DNA from: Candidatus Gallibacteroides avistercoris
Lineage (GTDB): Bacteria; Bacteroidota; Bacteroidia; Bacteroidales; CHK158-818
Direction of reading: 5' to 3'
NCBI GenBank assembly: GCA_018714665.1
Contig: DVNA01000008.1
Coordinates: forward strand, 1-24,878
DNA length: 24,878 bases
Positions 8,577 to 15,857 of the stretch are shown one piece after another. Numbering within the stretch: position 1 is the first letter of the stretch; each line of letters begins with the position of its first letter. The position numbers were made by a program, and so were the translations under genes. A model generated the notes under the pieces. That model had not been told where the DNA came from and made no database searches. It saw only the letters and a program-made list of their open reading frames with translations.

Positions 8577-8608
8577 TTTGCCTCTACTCTCGCCTTTCAC
8601 TATCTTTG
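8577..8608 (+). promoter_or_regulatory. pflA promoter copy 2
   Basis: TTTG at 8577-8580, a 20-nt spacer and TATCTTTG at 8601-8608 are a full consensus match. The dyad CAAAT-CA-GAAAAC-AAG-GTTTTC-ATTTG overlaps the -33 box. A transcript from here would have a leader of about 85-90 nt that contains the whole of copy 3. Confidence 0.78.
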
Positions 8609-8664
8609 TTTACACGAAGATAAGATGCGGCTCGGCATAGCCAAATCAGAAAACAAGGTTTTCA

Positions 8665-8696
8665 TTTGCCTCTACTCTCGCCTTTCACTATCTTTG
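8665..8696 (+). promoter_or_regulatory. pflA promoter copy 3, predicted to give a leaderless mRNA
   Basis: TTTG at 8665-8668, a 20-nt spacer and TATCTTTG at 8689-8696 are identical to copy 2. The pflA ATG starts at 8702, only 5 nt after the -7 element, which is about where transcription should begin. A transcript from this copy would therefore be leaderless or nearly so. Confidence 0.72.
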
Positions 8697-8701
8697 TCTC
8701 C

Positions 8702-9427
8702 ATGATACAGGTACACTCTTATGAATCGTTAGGCACCTACGACGGCCCGGGATTGCGGTTGGTCGTATTCCTGCAAGGCTGCAACTTCCGATGCCTCTAC
8801 TGCGCCAACCCCGACACCATCGCCGTGGAGGGAGGGACTCCTACCCCCGGAGATGAAATTCTACGGATGGCTCTCAACGAACGCCCCTTTTTCGGGAAAA
8901 AGGGAGGCATCACCTTCTCCGGAGGAGAACCCACCTTGCAGGCCGAACAACTGGTTCCTCTCTGTCAAAGGCTGAAAGAGGCCGGCATACACATCTGTAT
9001 CGACACCAACGGGAGCATCCTAACCGATAGTGTCCGGGAGTTGTTCCGCTTAGCAGATCTGATATTGTTGGACATCAAGGAGTTCGACCCCGAACATCAC
9101 CGCTGTATCACCGGCCGAAGCAATCAAACGGCACTGGCTACCGCCTCCTTTCTGGAAGAGACACAAAAACCTTTTTGGCTGCGTTACGTCCTGGTACCGG
9201 GCTACACCGATTTTGAAGCCGACATACGATCTTTGGGAGAGCACTTTGCCGGATACGAACAGCTGAAAAGAGTAGAGATATTGCCCTATCACACGCTGGG
9301 CCGGCACAAATACGAACCCCTGGGGCTGACATACCCGTTGGAGGGCGTCAAAGAGAATACCCCCGAACAACTACAAAAAGCCCGACAACTGTTCTCGGAA
9401 TATTTTAAAGAGGTCTATATAAACTAA
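8702..9427 (+). CDS. pflA: Pyruvate formate-lyase activating enzyme (radical SAM)
   Basis: The 241-residue cytoplasmic radical SAM enzyme uses a [4Fe-4S] cluster and S-adenosylmethionine to place the glycyl radical on PflB. The cluster motif CNFRCLYC (C27, C31, C34) follows the DGPGLRLVVFLQG lead typical of activases, and GGITFSGGEPTLQ binds SAM. Length matches E. coli PflA (246). I start at the ATG at 8702, because the family N-terminus (IQVHSYESLGTYDGPG) begins there. The frame is open to a TTG at 8666, but that codon sits inside the promoter repeat. The gene is preceded by three tandem promoters and followed after 9 nt by the dipeptidyl-peptidase III gene, so it heads an operon separate from pflB. 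Confidence 0.95.
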   Translation: MIQVHSYESLGTYDGPGLRLVVFLQGCNFRCLYCANPDTIAVEGGTPTPGDEILRMALNERPFFGKKGGITFSGGEPTLQAEQLVPLCQRLKEAGIHICIDTNGSILTDSVRELFRLADLILLDIKEFDPEHHRCITGRSNQTALATASFLEETQKPFWLRYVLVPGYTDFEADIRSLGEHFAGYEQLKRVEILPYHTLGRHKYEPLGLTYPLEGVKENTPEQLQKARQLFSEYFKEVYIN

Positions 9428-9436
9428 GAAACCCAC

Positions 9437-11485
9437 ATGAAAAAATTCATTTGTATGATAACAAGTATAGCTACCCTCTCTGCATGCCACGTGCAAGAAG
9501 AGAAACCGGCATCCTCGCCGGATACGTTCAACTACAACGTAGAAGAGTTTGCCGACATCGGCATCCTACGTTACCAGGTAGAGGGATTCGAGTCGCTCCC
9601 GTTGCAACAGAAAAAAATGATATACTACCTTTCGCAGGCAGCCGTAGCCGGACGCGACATCTTCTTCGACCAGAACGGAAAATGGAACTTAGCCATCCGG
9701 CGAACTTTGGAGGCGATCTACGAACATTACAACGGAGACCGCAACAGCGAATCGTTCCAGGCGTTGGAACAATACCTCAAACAGGTATGGTTTGCCAGCG
9801 GCATCCATCACCACTACTCGATGGACAAGTTCAAGCCGGGATTCTCCACTCCATTCTTTGCCGAAGCAGTACAGAGTATCGACAGCTCGTTGCTGCCGTT
9901 GAAGGCCGGCGAAAGCAAAGAGGAGCTCATTGAAAAACTGACGCCCGTCATCTTCGACCCGACGGTCGATGCCAAACGGGTCAATCAGGCAGCAGGCGAA
10001 GACCTGATCCTGACTTCGGCCTGCAACTACTACGACGGCGTTACCCAACAGGAAGCCGAAACCTTCTACAACAACCTGAAAGACCTGAACGACCAGACTC
10101 CCGTCTCGTACGGGTTAAACAGCCGGTTGGTAAAAAAGGACGGGAAGATTGAAGAGCTTGTCTGGAAAACCGACGGATTGTACGGCGAAGCCCTGACAGA
10201 GGTGGTCTATTGGCTGGAAAAGGCCCTGTCGGTAGCCGAAAACGACGCCCAACGGGCCTACATCGAGAAACTGATCGAATTCAACCGGACCGGCGACCTG
10301 AAAACATTTGACCAATACGCCATTCTGTGGGTAAAAGACACCATTTCGGACATCGACTTCGTAAACGGGTTTACCGAGTCGTACGGCGACCCGCTCGGCA
10401 TGAAAGCCAGTTGGGAGTCGGTGGTGAACTTCAAGAACAAAGAGGCCTCCAAACGGACGGAGACCATCAGTGAAAACGCCCAGTGGTTTGAAGACCACTC
10501 GCCCGTGGACAGCCGCTTCAAGAAAGAGACGGTCAAAGGGGTATCGGCCAAGGTCATCACGGCCGCCATGCTCGGGGGCGACTGCTATCCCGCCACCCCC
10601 ATCGGCATCAACCTGCCCAACTCCAACTGGATACGGCGCGACCACGGTTCCAAATCGGTAACCATCGAGAACATCACCAAAGCCTACGACATGGCCAGTC
10701 TGGGCAACGGCTTCAACGAAGAGTTCGTATGGAGCGACACCGAACGGGAACTCCTGAAAAAATATGGATTCACCTCGGACAATATGCACACCGACCTGCA
10801 CGAATGTCTGGGACACGGATCGGGTAAACTGCTGCCCGGAGTCGATCCCGACGCATTAAAGGCCTACGGTTCTACCCTCGAAGAGGCGCGTGCCGATCTG
10901 TTCGCCCTCTACTATATAGCCGACCCCAAACTGGTAGAACTGGGTCTATTGCCCGACCAGGATGCCTACAAGGCCGAATACTACCGGTACATCATGAACG
11001 GGCTTATGACGCAACTTACCCGGATAGAGCCCGGGAAATCGATCGAAGAGTCGCATATGCGCAACCGTCAACTGATTGCCAAATGGCTCTTTGAGAAAGG
11101 CGAACCGGAGAAGGTGATCGAGCTGAAAAAACGCGACGGGAAGAGCTTTGTCGTCATCAACCACTACGACAAGATGAGAACACTCGTCGGCCAGTTGTTA
11201 GCCGAAGTACAACGCATCAAATCGGAAGGAGACTATGAAGCCGGGAAAAATCTGGTAGAAACATACGGTGTACGGGTGGATACCGACCTCCACAAAGAGG
11301 TTCTCGACCGCTATGCACACTTGCAGATAAAACCCTACAAAGGATTTGTCAATCCGGTTTACACCCCCGTTACCGACGACAAGGGAGAAATAACCGACAT
11401 CCTCATCTCGTACGACGAAGGGTATGCCCAACAGATGCTCCGGTACTCCAAAGAGTTCAACGCACTGCCTACCTACAACAACTAA
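9437..11485 (+). CDS. Dipeptidyl-peptidase III family zinc metallopeptidase (M49), lipoprotein
   Basis: The protein has 682 residues, close to the characterised Bacteroides thetaiotaomicron DPP III. M49 enzymes remove dipeptides from the N-termini of short peptides. The zinc-binding motif HECLGH (455-460: H455 and H460 as ligands, E456 catalytic) and the third-ligand motif EEARAD (482-487, E483) are intact; the five-residue HExxGH form is the one found in bacterial members, while eukaryotic DPP III has HExxxGH. The N-terminus MKKFICMITSIATLSAC is a lipoprotein signal with lipidated C17, so the enzyme is anchored in the envelope, unlike cytosolic eukaryotic DPP III. It lies 9 nt after pflA and 9 nt before the AlkD-like gene, implying co-transcription. 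A metabolic link to PflA is not obvious. Confidence 0.93.
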   Translation: MKKFICMITSIATLSACHVQEEKPASSPDTFNYNVEEFADIGILRYQVEGFESLPLQQKKMIYYLSQAAVAGRDIFFDQNGKWNLAIRRTLEAIYEHYNGDRNSESFQALEQYLKQVWFASGIHHHYSMDKFKPGFSTPFFAEAVQSIDSSLLPLKAGESKEELIEKLTPVIFDPTVDAKRVNQAAGEDLILTSACNYYDGVTQQEAETFYNNLKDLNDQTPVSYGLNSRLVKKDGKIEELVWKTDGLYGEALTEVVYWLEKALSVAENDAQRAYIEKLIEFNRTGDLKTFDQYAILWVKDTISDIDFVNGFTESYGDPLGMKASWESVVNFKNKEASKRTETISENAQWFEDHSPVDSRFKKETVKGVSAKVITAAMLGGDCYPATPIGINLPNSNWIRRDHGSKSVTIENITKAYDMASLGNGFNEEFVWSDTERELLKKYGFTSDNMHTDLHECLGHGSGKLLPGVDPDALKAYGSTLEEARADLFALYYIADPKLVELGLLPDQDAYKAEYYRYIMNGLMTQLTRIEPGKSIEESHMRNRQLIAKWLFEKGEPEKVIELKKRDGKSFVVINHYDKMRTLVGQLLAEVQRIKSEGDYEAGKNLVETYGVRVDTDLHKEVLDRYAHLQIKPYKGFVNPVYTPVTDDKGEITDILISYDEGYAQQMLRYSKEFNALPTYNN

Positions 11486-11494
11486 ATAACCGGC

Positions 11495-12178
11495 ATGGAA
11501 GAGGAGATTCGGCAAATAAAGAAACAACTGCGGATGGCGATGAACGGGGTGGTTGCATCCAGTATGCGTCAGAAGGGGGTCGATTATCACGTCAATTTCG
11601 GTTTGACAGCCCCCTTGATCAAACGCATAGCCGACACGCACGCAAAACGGCGCGAACTGGCAGAACTTCTCTGGAACGAATCGGTACGGGAATCGAAGAT
11701 ATTGGCCACCATGCTCTATCCCGAGGATGAATTTTCAGAAACGGTAGCCAGGAGGTGGTTCGACATGCTGGAACAGCCTGAGATAGCCGACCAGCTCTGT
11801 TACAACCTGGCCGGGAAACAACCCTATGCCACCACGTTGGCCCTGAAATATACCGACGTCCCAACCTCGATACAGCGGTATGCAGGATTCCAGCTGCTGA
11901 CACGGGCCCTGCTCAACAAAACCGATCTGACACCGGAACAAAGAGAGAAACTGACAAACGACGTTCTGACGCTTTTCCTATCAGACGAAGCGTTATACAT
12001 CAAGGCGGCCGCCCTGAACAGTCTCAAACGTGCCATGAGGCAACATCCCGATGCAGCCAGGCAAATAACAGATATTGCCGACAAGGTGCTGCACTCCCTG
12101 CCGGCGAACGACACCATAAGAAATCTCGCTGACGAGCTAAACGCAGAACGTAAATGGCTGGAAGAATCTATTTTTTAA
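11495..12178 (+). CDS. AlkD-like DNA alkylation repair family protein (HEAT-like repeats)
   Basis: The 227-residue, mainly helical protein has no signal peptide and should be cytoplasmic. The pattern GLTAPLIKRIADTHAKRRELAELLWNES...ESKILATMLYP...WFDMLEQPEIADQLCYNL resembles the AlkD/AlkC-type HEAT-repeat family, which in Bacillus removes N3- and N7-alkylated bases by wrapping around DNA. The DQLCYNL segment (about residues 98-104) corresponds in position to the region of the catalytic aspartate in AlkD, but glycosylase activity cannot be assumed; many family members are uncharacterised. It starts 9 nt after the DPP III stop and is the last gene of the pflA operon; the fur-like gene follows with its own promoter. 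Confidence 0.75.
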   Translation: MEEEIRQIKKQLRMAMNGVVASSMRQKGVDYHVNFGLTAPLIKRIADTHAKRRELAELLWNESVRESKILATMLYPEDEFSETVARRWFDMLEQPEIADQLCYNLAGKQPYATTLALKYTDVPTSIQRYAGFQLLTRALLNKTDLTPEQREKLTNDVLTLFLSDEALYIKAAALNSLKRAMRQHPDAARQITDIADKVLHSLPANDTIRNLADELNAERKWLEESIF

Positions 12179-12193
12179 TTTTAAACAGCCAAA

Positions 12194-12225
12194 GTTGCTC
12201 GAAGCGATAAAAAGTCATATCTTTG
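12194..12225 (+). promoter_or_regulatory. Promoter of the fur-like gene and purA
   Basis: GTTG at 12194-12197, a 20-nt spacer and TATCTTTG at 12218-12225 match the Bacteroidetes promoter. The ATG at 12245 lies 19 nt after the -7 element, a short leader of about 14 nt. Confidence 0.72.
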
Positions 12226-12244
12226 CCTCATAGGACCATAGACC

Positions 12245-12715
12245 ATGTCAGACCAAAAGACAAAAGATATTGTAAAATTTGAATTGACTCGCTATTTAGA
12301 ATCGAAAGGACACCGGAAAACTCCGGAAAGATATGCGATTCTGGACAAGATATATTCAATGAACGAACACTTTGACGTCGATTCTCTGTACGATGAAATG
12401 GCTCAAAGCGAATATCGGGTCAGCCGGGCTACCGTCTATAACACCATCGACCTGTTGATTGACGCCGGGTTGGTCAGGAAACACCAGTTCGGGTCCAACC
12501 CCGCCCAGTACGAGAAATCGTACAACATGGCCAACCATCACCACCTGATATGCACCAAGTGCGGAAAGGTAAAAGAGGTAAAAGACATGGAGCTGCTCCA
12601 ATCCCTGGCAAACAAAAAATTCAGCCGTTTTACAACCTCTTATTATACATTATACGTGTACGGCGTATGCAACCGTTGTGCTCAGGCAGAAAAAAGAAAA
12701 TCATTAAAAAAATAA
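12245..12715 (+). CDS. Fur-family metal- or peroxide-responsive transcriptional regulator
   Basis: The 156-residue cytoplasmic regulator has the Fur layout: an N-terminal winged helix with recognition helix YRVSRATVYNTIDLLIDAGL (about 57-76) and a C-terminal dimerisation domain. The metal-site signature HHHLICTKCGKV (98-109) supplies H98-H100 with C103 and C106, and VYGVCNRC gives C142 and C145; the two CxxC pairs form the structural zinc site. Whether it senses iron (Fur), zinc (Zur) or peroxide (PerR) cannot be decided from the sequence. purA starts 16 nt after its stop, so both are probably on one mRNA from the promoter at 12194-12225. Confidence 0.92.
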   Translation: MSDQKTKDIVKFELTRYLESKGHRKTPERYAILDKIYSMNEHFDVDSLYDEMAQSEYRVSRATVYNTIDLLIDAGLVRKHQFGSNPAQYEKSYNMANHHHLICTKCGKVKEVKDMELLQSLANKKFSRFTTSYYTLYVYGVCNRCAQAEKRKSLKK

Positions 12716-12731
12716 CTTATAAACCACAGAA

Positions 12732-14006
12732 ATGAAAGTAGATGTTTTATTAGGTTTACAGTGGGGAGACGAAGGCAAAGGAAAAGTGGTAGATGTCCTC
12801 ACACCTAACTACGACGTAGTAACCCGTTTCCAGGGAGGTCCCAACGCCGGACACACACTGGAATTCGACGGTCAAAAATATGTATTGCGTTCCATTCCCT
12901 CCGGAATTTTCCAAGGCGGAAAAATCAACATCATCGGGAACGGAGTAGTGTTAGACCCGCTTCTTTTCAAACAAGAGGCCCAGAGCCTGGCCGAAAGCGG
13001 ACACGATCTGACAAAACGCCTGTACATCTCTAAAAAAGCCCACCTGATTCTGCCCACGCACCGCGTGCTGGATGCGGCATACGAGGCTGCCAAAGGTGCC
13101 GGGAAAATCGGTACCACGGGAAAAGGTATCGGGCCCACATACACCGACAAGGTTAGCCGTAACGGTGTCCGCGTAGGCGATGTATTGGGCGACTTCAAAG
13201 CCATATACGCCGCAGCGAAAGCCAAACACGAAACCATCCTGAAAGGGCTCAACTACTCCTACAACATCGACGAGCTGGAAAAAGAGTGGTTCGAGGCCAT
13301 CGAATACCTCAAACAGTTCAACCTGATAGACAGCGAACACGTTATCAACAACTACCTCAAAAGTGGTAAATCCATTCTGGCCGAGGGGGCACAAGGGACG
13401 TTGCTGGATGTCGATTTCGGGTCGTACCCCTTCGTTACCTCCTCCAATACGATATGTGCCGGAGCCTGCACCGGGTTGGGCGTTGCACCGAACCGCATCG
13501 GAGAGGTATATGGCATTTTCAAAGCCTATTGTACGCGGGTAGGAAGCGGGCCTTTCCCCACGGAACTGTTCGACGAAACGGGCGAAACCATGCGACGGAT
13601 CGGACATGAATTCGGAGCGGTTACGGGACGGTCCCGCCGATGCGGATGGATTGACCTGGTTGCCCTCAAATATGCCATTATGATTGACGGTGTTACCAAA
13701 CTCATCATGATGAAAAGCGATGTTCTGGACGACTTTGAAACAATCAAAGCCTGTGTGGCCTATAAAATAGGAGACAAAGAGGTGGAAGAATTCCCGTTTG
13801 AAATAAACGACTCCATCGAACCCATCTATGCAGAACTGACGGGATGGAAAACAAAAATGTCGTCCATGAAGAGCGAAGACGAGTTCCCCGAAGAGTTCAA
13901 CAATTACATCAGCTTCCTGGAACAGGAATTGGGAGTGCCCATTAAAATCGTCTCTGTCGGACCCGACCGCGAACAAACCATTATCCGTTATACGGAGGAA
14001 GAGTAA
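12732..14006 (+). CDS. purA: Adenylosuccinate synthetase
   Basis: The 424-residue cytoplasmic enzyme condenses IMP with aspartate using GTP to give adenylosuccinate, the first step from IMP to AMP. The P-loop GLQWGDEGKGK carries the catalytic D13, and H41 lies in GPNAGHT, at the same numbers as in E. coli. TTGKGIGPTY, EGAQGTLLDVDFGSYPFVTSSNT (in part) and TGRSRRCGWID are further family signatures, and length is normal. It is the second gene of the fur-like operon and is closed by a terminator. purH, which makes IMP, lies 6 kb downstream on the other strand, so two purine genes flank the elongasome genes. Confidence 0.98.
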   Translation: MKVDVLLGLQWGDEGKGKVVDVLTPNYDVVTRFQGGPNAGHTLEFDGQKYVLRSIPSGIFQGGKINIIGNGVVLDPLLFKQEAQSLAESGHDLTKRLYISKKAHLILPTHRVLDAAYEAAKGAGKIGTTGKGIGPTYTDKVSRNGVRVGDVLGDFKAIYAAAKAKHETILKGLNYSYNIDELEKEWFEAIEYLKQFNLIDSEHVINNYLKSGKSILAEGAQGTLLDVDFGSYPFVTSSNTICAGACTGLGVAPNRIGEVYGIFKAYCTRVGSGPFPTELFDETGETMRRIGHEFGAVTGRSRRCGWIDLVALKYAIMIDGVTKLIMMKSDVLDDFETIKACVAYKIGDKEVEEFPFEINDSIEPIYAELTGWKTKMSSMKSEDEFPEEFNNYISFLEQELGVPIKIVSVGPDREQTIIRYTEEE

Positions 14007-14025
14007 GGTTATTACTATTATATGC

Positions 14026-14062
14026 AAACGGCCTCATCCACCCGGAGGGAGGCCGTTTTTTT
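14026..14062 (+). terminator. Rho-independent terminator after purA
   Basis: ACGGCCTC (14028-14035) pairs with GAGGCCGT, followed by seven T up to 14062. The stem begins 21 nt after the purA stop; on this strand AAA precedes the stem, so weak action in the other direction is possible. Confidence 0.85.
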
Positions 14063-14091
14063 ATCTTGCTTTTGTGTTCTTCTATGGGATT

Positions 14092-14350
14092 TTTCTCCGC
14101 TTTTTGAAAAAAGTGGAACCAAAAACTTTTTGGTTAGGCGTTGTATCTCAAACAGCTTCAAAAAATTTTTTGTGAACGATAAAAAGATGGATAATCTCTT
14201 TCTCCGCTTTTTGAAAAAAGCGGAACCAAAAACTTTTTGGTTAGGCATTGTATCCCGAACAACTTCAAAAATTTTTTTGTGAACGACAAAAAGATGGATA
14301 ATCTCTTTCTCCGCTTTTTGAAAAAAGCGGAACCAAAAACTTTTTAGTTA
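14092..14350. repeat. 107-bp palindrome-rich tandem repeat, 2.4 copies, between purA and rodA
   Basis: Copy A is 14092-14198, copy B 14199-14305 and a partial copy C 14306-14350; the period is exactly 107 nt. A and B differ at only about seven positions, and C matches B over its first 40 nt and then decays. Each unit carries the perfect hairpin CCGCTTTTTGAAAAAAGCGG, the palindrome ACCAAAAACTTTTTGGT, and CAAAAAATTTTTTG. In copy A a C-to-T change in the first hairpin still allows a G-U pair. The period is not a multiple of three and the open frames crossing it are not protein-like. The rest of the 14007-14402 gap holds only the purA terminator. Confidence 0.9.
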
Positions 14351-14402
14351 AACGCAGTATTCGACATAACTGAAATACAAAAGTTTCTTATCTTACGAAA
14401 AA

Positions 14403-15857
14403 TCAGAATCGCTCTAATCGCCCGGCGTCAATCCTCAACAGGATGAACAACAAAATACTGAACCCCCACAACGAAGAGCCTCCATAACTGAAAAAGGGCA
14501 AAGGAATCCCTATCACCGGACACAATCCTATTACCATCCCGATATTGACGGCAACGTGAAAAAATAAAATAGAGGCTACGCAATACCCATATACCCGACC
14601 AAAGTTACTCCGCTGCCTTTCTGCAATATGTACAATACGCAAAATCAAGGCGGCAAAAAGCGTCACTACAAACAACGACCCCATAAACCCCTCCTCTTCT
14701 CCAATCGTACAGAAAATAAAGTCGGTATCCTGTTCCGGTACATATTTCAACTTCGTCTGGGTACCATTCAAAAAGCCTTTTCCGGAGAAGCCTCCCGACC
14801 CAATGGCTATCACCGACTGGTTCACGTTATACCCCGCTCCCCTGGGGTCGTCCTCCATCCCCAGAGAAACCCGGATACGAACCTGCTGATGCGGTTCTAA
14901 AACGGACGAAAAAACATAATCTACCGAAAACAAATAGCCGGTAAAAACAACCGGGAAGATTGCTATCATCAAAAGTTTCCGAACGCGTACCTGCAAATAA
15001 ACCAGCAGTAAATAAACCACAGACAACCCAATGATACCCAATACCGGATAGATATAATTGACACGAATACCAAAGAAAGTCAACACCCAGAATACAGCAG
15101 CCGTCAATACGGATACAAACAAAAGGTTATTCGATATACGGTTGTCCCGATAATATATACGCAAGGCAAATATAACGACGGCAAGAATCAAAGTCAGGAC
15201 CAAAAACTCGCCCAGCGGAGTCTCATTCCACATAACCGCAGAGTATTTGATTCCCAACACGAAAAAGACGATGGCACACAACCCCGCAAACAACACGGTT
15301 CCCGACATCCCTTCCCGGTACAGCACGAAAGCCAACGAACCGTAAACCAATGCCGATCCCGTTTCTCGCTGCAAGACAATCAACACCATGGGCAATAAAA
15401 TCAGAAAGACGGCCCGGATAAAGTTCACAGGTTTTGTCAATTTGAAATTATAACTGTCCATCAACCTGGCCAAAGCCAAGGAGGTGGCAAACTTAGCAAA
15501 CTCGGCCGGTTGCAAATTGACAAACCCCAATTCAAGCCACGAACGGGACCCCTTGATATCGGAAGCCAGAAAGATAGTGGCTATCAACAACAAAATGGTT
15601 ATGAAATAGATGAGATAGGCATACGTCTCATATACCCGGTAATCGAGCATCAGAATAACAAATGCCAGTCCGAACGACAGTCCGATCCACATCAGCTGTT
15701 TCCCCGAACGTTCTGTCCAATCAAACATACTGGCTCCGTCAAAGTCGTAGCTGGCGGCATAGATGCTCACCATCCCCGAAAAAACGAGAATGGCATAAAT
15801 CAACACCGTCCACCAGTCCAATGCCTTCCACGTATTAATCTCTCGCAAAAATACCAC
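14403..15857 (-). CDS. rodA: Rod-shape-determining peptidoglycan glycosyltransferase RodA (SEDS family)
   Basis: The 484-residue polytopic inner-membrane SEDS protein polymerises lipid II during side-wall elongation, working with the class B PBP encoded just upstream. Family signatures are KGSRSWLELGFVNLQPAEFAK (in part; about 102-122, with the catalytic-region E119) and, late in the protein, QSVIAIGSGGFSGKGFLNG then VPEQDTDFIF and GEEEGF (about 347-391). It is about 110 residues longer than E. coli RodA (370), because of extra membrane segments at roughly 200-310. The predicted start is a GTG at 15857, which overlaps the end of the PBP2 gene by 23 nt in another frame; this overlap and the typical N-terminus (INTWKALDWWTVLIY) support it. 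It is the last gene of the cluster. Confidence 0.95.
   Translation of the reverse strand: MVFLREINTWKALDWWTVLIYAILVFSGMVSIYAASYDFDGASMFDWTERSGKQLMWIGLSFGLAFVILMLDYRVYETYAYLIYFITILLLIATIFLASDIKGSRSWLELGFVNLQPAEFAKFATSLALARLMDSYNFKLTKPVNFIRAVFLILLPMVLIVLQRETGSALVYGSLAFVLYREGMSGTVLFAGLCAIVFFVLGIKYSAVMWNETPLGEFLVLTLILAVVIFALRIYYRDNRISNNLLFVSVLTAAVFWVLTFFGIRVNYIYPVLGIIGLSVVYLLLVYLQVRVRKLLMIAIFPVVFTGYLFSVDYVFSSVLEPHQQVRIRVSLGMEDDPRGAGYNVNQSVIAIGSGGFSGKGFLNGTQTKLKYVPEQDTDFIFCTIGEEEGFMGSLFVVTLFAALILRIVHIAERQRSNFGRVYGYCVASILFFHVAVNIGMVIGLCPVIGIPLPFFSYGGSSLWGFSILLFILLRIDAGRLERF

Larger units (their letters stand above)
8467..8697 (+). repeat. Three tandem copies of an about 85-88-bp promoter-bearing unit upstream of pflA
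   Basis: Copies 2 (8545-8609) and 3 (8633-8697) are identical over 65 nt at an offset of 88 nt, with weaker similarity for 20 nt further upstream. Copy 1 (about 8467-8525) is diverged but clearly related, at an offset of 84-85 nt. Each copy contains, in order, a GGCATAGCC-like block (missing or decayed in copy 1), a dyad GAAAAC-3 nt-GTTTTC flanked by CAAAT/ATTTG, a TTTG box, exactly 20 nt, and TAnnTTTG. Copy 1 differs at many positions but keeps the dyad and both promoter boxes. This suggests duplication of a regulated promoter, or accumulation of a dispersed promoter-carrying repeat. Confidence 0.9.

Noticed and set aside
8467..8697. Invertible (phase-variable) promoter
   Set aside because: The copies are direct, not inverted, repeats and no recombinase gene is in view; deletion or expansion of copies is possible, inversion is not.
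12951..14027. 358-codon open frame opposite purA
   Set aside because: Long antisense frames are expected opposite C-rich codon genes; purA is certain and the antisense protein resembles no family I know.
14018..14282. Short open frames on both strands across the purA-rodA gap
   Set aside because: They run through the 107-bp repeat, whose period is not a multiple of three, and give low-complexity products.
14092..14350. CRISPR array
   Set aside because: The repeat is a contiguous 107-nt tandem unit without unique spacers, and no cas gene is nearby.
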